DNA of 64,000 nucleotides from Sebastes aleutianus (lineage: Eukaryota > Chordata > Actinopteri > Perciformes > Sebastidae), in the NCBI GenBank assembly GCA_916700875.1, contig CAKAKS010000066.1:17232361-17296360 (forward strand), in the 5' to 3' direction. The position numbers and the translations under genes were made by a program. Of this stretch, positions 40,601 through 46,600 are shown one piece after another. How positions within the stretch are numbered: the stretch's first letter is position 1; every line of letters begins with the position of its first letter. The notes under the pieces were generated by a model. The model had not been told where the DNA came from, ran no database searches, and saw only the letters and a program-made list of their open reading frames with translations.

Positions 40601-43600
40601 GACTGATGTCAGACTAGTCAGTCCTATCCTCGGCCCTCCGCCTCGCCTCCTCAATGACGCCAGTGTTGCTACGGTGATTGTGCCCGAAGAAGCTGCCAGC
40701 TCACAGGTGAGTTGTGGTTGTGTTTTTTGCTTATTTGTCGATATATGATTTATCTGTGAGGGAGAAATTGCCCCCTCATGAGAGTCAATACACATCCGGT
40801 TATTTAATCATTCTTTCTCTGGAGCCTCTCACTTTAATGTCATTAAAACTTTCCTATAACCTCTATAACAGAGTTAGTGGTGAGTCTTTGACTGCTCTGT
40901 TAGCACTCTAACACTGTTTCTTATCAAGAAATTTGAAAGGTCCATGTAACACAGCAGATAACACATATATTTATAACAGATAACTTTCTCTATGAGCAAC
41001 AGAATATTGTATCATACTGATGTGTTTAATCCCATGCTTGTGTATCTCTCCTTACCTCTTAAATTCTATTTATTTGTGTATAGCTCAGTGCTGTGAGAGA
41101 CAGCAGTAAACAATAAGCATTTTAATTTATTAATTTACCAGGTTTGATGGTAGAGGAGGTAACAAGATAACAGCATTATTAACTGTCTTCTCTCACATAT
41201 GTTGTGCAGGTTGGCTTTGCCTCCCTGGCTCTGCAGGTTTCAAGTATTGAAACAGGGACATGTGAAGCAAAGGTGACACGAACGGGTCTGTTTGGGGACA
41301 TCAGTGTGCAGTGGAAAGCTGGGTATCCTTCAGGACTGGCTCCTCCGGGGCTCAGACCGGGAGCTGTCACCCCAAGTTCAGGTAAAAACAAAAACTGAAT
41401 TGTCACACATTATCTCAAACCACTTGCATTATTTCTTTCAAATGATTTTAAGATGCTTGAACAATCATTGATTTGATATACAATTTGTCCCTATTTTAAA
41501 TGTTTAGTAGTGTATGCCTTTCTGTTTCATCAATCTGGTGATCAGGCTGATACCAAGCACGAACATGGACTAATGACAGCCTGCATTCTTACTGTTGGTA
41601 ATGTGCTACTTTCCTCATATTCAGGCTCGCTGACCCTGGCCCATGGAGAGAGGTCTAAAGCCATTTCTCTGACAGCTGTTGCTGATGCATCTGAGATGGC
41701 TTCCTATGCTATACACCTCACTGCTGCTACCTCCAGCTCTTCTGCAGCCAGTTCTGTCAAGCTCAGGTAATGGTTTCACAGTGGTCTGAAGTTGTGGTAG
41801 AGTAAATACATGTTAACTCGGAAACCTGCTGCATATTACAGTTATTAGTTAGAGAGGCGGAGTATAACGTTTATGTATTTTTTTTTTCTAAAGATCATCT
41901 ATGTTCATTATCCTCCCCCTTTTTAGTATGTACCGCTTCTTCAATTTCCTTTGCTTTTTATTCCAACACCCTAGGAGACAATTTCCTAACGTTACCATTT
42001 GAATCATGAATTCACATATTTGTCTATGTCAAATGTAGCCTCACTCTGATGTTGGTCTCCCTGCACAGGTCAGGATTTACTGTGGCAGAAGTGGAGCCAT
42101 TGGGAATCTATCAGTTTGCCCCTGATTCCCGCCAGCTGGTCATTGCAGAGGACATCCAGACTATAACACTTTATGTTCAGAGACTCTACGGTTCTCGTAG
42201 CAACACCACCCGCCTGTCCTATACGACGGTAGCAGGCAGTGCCGAAGCAGGAGAGGACTTTATTGCAGTGCCAGACGGCCGTTTGGTCTTTGACTCACCT
42301 CGCCAAACCAACTCTTCCTTACGCCTTTCAATACTTGACGACTCCCTTTCAGAGCCCGATGAGTACTTTCACGTCAACCTTACAGATGTTCAAGTACTTA
42401 ATCCAGACTTAGCTTGGGCAGATACCTCTCCTCGCCTCAACCCTCAGCACAGTGTGGCAGCTGTCACCATCCTAGCTAGTGATGTGACCGGAGGAGTGCT
42501 GAGTATTGGACCTGGACTGGTCCAGACACCTGAGGACAGGGATGAGGAGACCCAGCAGGAGCGGCGGGTGGTTCTGAGGGTGCGCAGGTCCGACAGTGTG
42601 GTTGGAGCTGTGAGGGTTCGGGTCCGAGCATATGGAGGTGTGTGTTTGTTTTGTAGCACTGTTTTAAAGCTCCATTGTAGTATATGATATTGTACTTTAC
42701 TGTGATGTTCACATTTTTGTGTTGCTGTGCACTTTTATCCAGATGGAAGTACAACACCTCTTCCCTTCACTGTGGATCCTGTTGGGACTCTTGCAAAAGA
42801 GGAACAGGACTTCCGCTTGGAGTCCACCATCGTGTCCCTTCAGGCTGGTCAGAATGAGACAGAGGTTATCCTCCTCATCCTGGATGACTCCGAGCCTGAG
42901 GGACAGGAAGTATTCTTCATTTACCTCAGTGATCCAGAGGGAGGAGCGCAAATCACAGACAGTCCATATCAGGGCTTTGGAGCTTTTGCCAAGATCACTA
43001 TCCTTGGTAAAATAACGAGAAAAAGATCTTTGTTTGAGATTAAAGATAAAAAATAAGTAGTATTTATTGCTGTTTCGCTTGCAGTGTGTTCTAGCAAATA
43101 GAAATGATGGAACATATTTATGTGTTGATATGTATTCTGGACTGTATCATCTTCTGTTTATAGCTCTAGACTAACCCCAAGTGTGTCTTTTGGGTCTAAT
43201 CAAATCGACCAGCAGACAGACATGTTTGTTATCTCAATGAGTGATTCAGTGTTCTTCTCCGGTTTCACTAATGCCATTTGATTTGCATCAGGTCACTGCT
43301 ATATTAGTCCCCAGCTGCTATTTTGGTCCTTGCCTCTCACATAATCACTGCAGTGGGCAGATTATTTGATTATTCTGCCTGTATGATTGATTGCAAACTA
43401 AAATGATTGTGTAATTGTCAGGTTATGAGGAAATTAATTTGTACTCTTCATCTCTGTTTTTCTCCATTTGTTTTGTTCTTTTTATCCTTCCCTCTCTCTA
43501 TCCACACCAGGGAGCGACTTCCATAACGGCATTGTAGGGTTTAGTCTGAACTCTCTGATGGGCCAAGTTCTGGATGAGGATTCGGAGAACAGAACTGCCC

Positions 43601-46600
43601 TCCTCTATCTGCAGAGACAAGAAAACAGGTAATAAAACAACACACTTTTTTTTTTAACCTTTTGTTCAAAAGTGCAGAAATGAAACATCTTGCTGTCAAG
43701 ATCTTGTTTGTAGTTATAGTATGCTCTTCCTCCCTCTGTTCAGAGCCTTTGAGGATTTGCAGGTCTTCTGGAGAGTTACCTTTAGCAAGGCTGCTCTAAC
43801 TCTTGTCAACAATGGAGTCAACCTAACCAAAGAGCTGGCGCAGACGTCAGGAACTGCACTGTGTAGGAGAGGAGAGATACTCTGTGCTCTCGCTGTGGAT
43901 GTCCAGGATGATGAGGTGAGAGAGGCCCCCGGTGAAAGCAGTGCTATCTCGCTGGCCTTGAAATCCTCACTCCTACATTTACGAGGATAGATTACAAATT
44001 TGGTAGAATAAGGATTTATCTGTGTATTCATAAGAAATGCTGTGGTGCACAAAATAAAACAGTCACCCATCTGTGTTGCCGTAGGAACCAGAGCAGCAGG
44101 CGTGGTTCTTGGTGGAGATTTACCAGGTGGGTGCTGGGGCTACCATTAATGAGACCACACGTTTTGCCAACATCACCTTGGCGGAGAGCGACGATCCACA
44201 GGGCATTATGTACTTTGCCGTGGGTCACAGACTGCCCATCGCCACCCTGACGACCACGAGGCTCAGGCTCCAAGTCTACAGACGAGCAAGCACAGCTTCA
44301 GTCATGACTGTACAATATCGAACACTGGTAAGTAACAAACACGTGTGTAGTAATTAAGCACAAGTATACATATGAATACACACATACGCACAGTAAAATA
44401 TGCACACAAACATGCACTGTGTAAACGATTGAAATAGTATTTGTAATTGGTTGAATTTATGTTGAACACTGCTATTTGACTTATTTATTGGAAGTACTTT
44501 TTGTTCATTCAGCTTTGCCTTGGAGGTGTCATTCTGTGTAGAAGGAAGTCCCAATGTGATTCATCATTGATAACTTGATCATGTCATGCTCTGCGTACTA
44601 CAACTGAGCACCAGTGTTAGGATGTACCTTACAATGTCGTTATTTTTCCTCACTTGTTTTCCTCATGAAAAAATCTTGGAAAATTAGAGGCATGATGAGG
44701 ACATTTTAATGCTTACTTCTTCTAAATTGGGACACTTCTTCAGAGCAGTTTAGAGGAAAATGTAGTCATAGTTGAATTCTAATTGTAATGCAGAAATGCT
44801 AGAAAGACACACACCAAGAGTACCAACTTTGCCTGATATAATGCTGATATACAGATCTTTTGAAATGGATGGCCATGAACTAAATTGCATTTTTTGTAGT
44901 TATTTTTCTTTTCTTCTGATTGTGGTCTTCCATTTTAACCAGTTATACTGTCTGTATTAATAGTAGTTGTGGTTTATTTGATGTTTCCTCCTCTCCCCTT
45001 TGATCTCATTGCCACCCTCCTTTTCTCTGAAGCATCATGATAAGAGATATCTTTGCTACATGCAGCTCAGGGGCATAAAGTGTTCACTGGCACTCTCATT
45101 TTTTGATATTGGAGATCAAAGTTAGGGAGTGTCTATTGCGCTAAACAAAAACCCCACTGAGGCACATGGCCAGGTCAACTCCTTTCATCTATCAGGACTA
45201 GAGCATATAGCGAGACAAAAGGATGTTTGATGCATAGTAAAAGCCCATTTGGTTTACTCTCACAACATGGTCAACTTCACTCATCTACATGTGCTGTTAT
45301 TGGAATGCAGACCACCAAATGAGAATTATACCTTTAATCGTCTAGAGTAGTTTGACGTACAGTAGTTTCTATTTGTGTTAATCATGTGGGTTTATTTTGC
45401 AAAACAATGGTGACTCCATCCAACACGAAACCTTTCTGTTTCTCCTCTAGGAGCTCCCCAGAGAAGAGGTTGTGGGTCCCTTTATAATCCGGCCTGCTAA
45501 AGCAGGGATGGACTTCCCTAAACAGGAGGGTAGGCTGACCTTCAATGTGGGCCAGCGTAACACATCATTGGACATTTCCCTCACCCCTGACCTCGCCTCA
45601 TCCATGCCCACGCCGAAGCGCTTCCAGGTGGAGCTCTTCAATGCTACAGGGGGAGCCAGAGTGCACCCTCAGTTTGGGCTGGCTAATGTGACTCTGGTGT
45701 CAAATGCAACAAGTGAAGCTGTGTGGCTTTTACTGGACCAGTTGCATCAGCCTCTCAACTCAACTATATTGAACCAGGTGCTGCAAGGACTGATCGATAA
45801 GGTCTCTACACCTCTCTATCGTGAGCAGATGGCCGCCGTGCTCGAAGCTCTGGGGAAGGTAAGAGGGTTTGAGACTGAAGACAAAAGCGTTTCCTGTAAA
45901 CTGATATCAGATAAAGGAGCAGATAAAACTGTGTGATAATATATAATACCTAACTGTTCTATCTGCTCCTTCACAATATCATGCTATGAAACTAGATATC
46001 ATCAATATTGGAATATTTGTTAAAGCTTAATTTTTGTTATAATCTTTCTAGTAATATTACTAGTGATTTTCCTCTGAAAGCACAGGTCATTTTCTCCAGC
46101 ATGTCATCACATTGTCCAATGATGGAAACACTTGCTTCTGCAGGATTTTATTTTTTCACCATACTCTGTGTCAGACAGATCTACGCTTAAGGGCATACAT
46201 AACCCCCACTCTACGACTCTGACAGATCTGAGGACCAGTTTGTCATCTGAAAAGGTCCCAGTTGTCACTATATGAGCGCTGCTATTACCACGCTGCTTTG
46301 ATGTTAGAGTCTACATATTGAGCTTTCTCAGCCCCCAGACAAGCGGAGACACCACCGTAATGTCATGTGAAGGAGTGTGAGGGGGACAGAATAGAGAGCA
46401 GAAATGAGTTACACAGCATGAAGATACGTGGGAGCACAAAGAAAGAGTAAGAGAAAGGAAGGAGAGTGTAGGGAAAATGGCATTAATTCACTATAAAAGC
46501 TGCATAACACTGAGGCCTACACCAAAGAAAGTGACAGAACCAGGAGGGGTGGAAAAGATAAATACAGCACTCAAATGAGGATCACGAATACAGATTTTTA

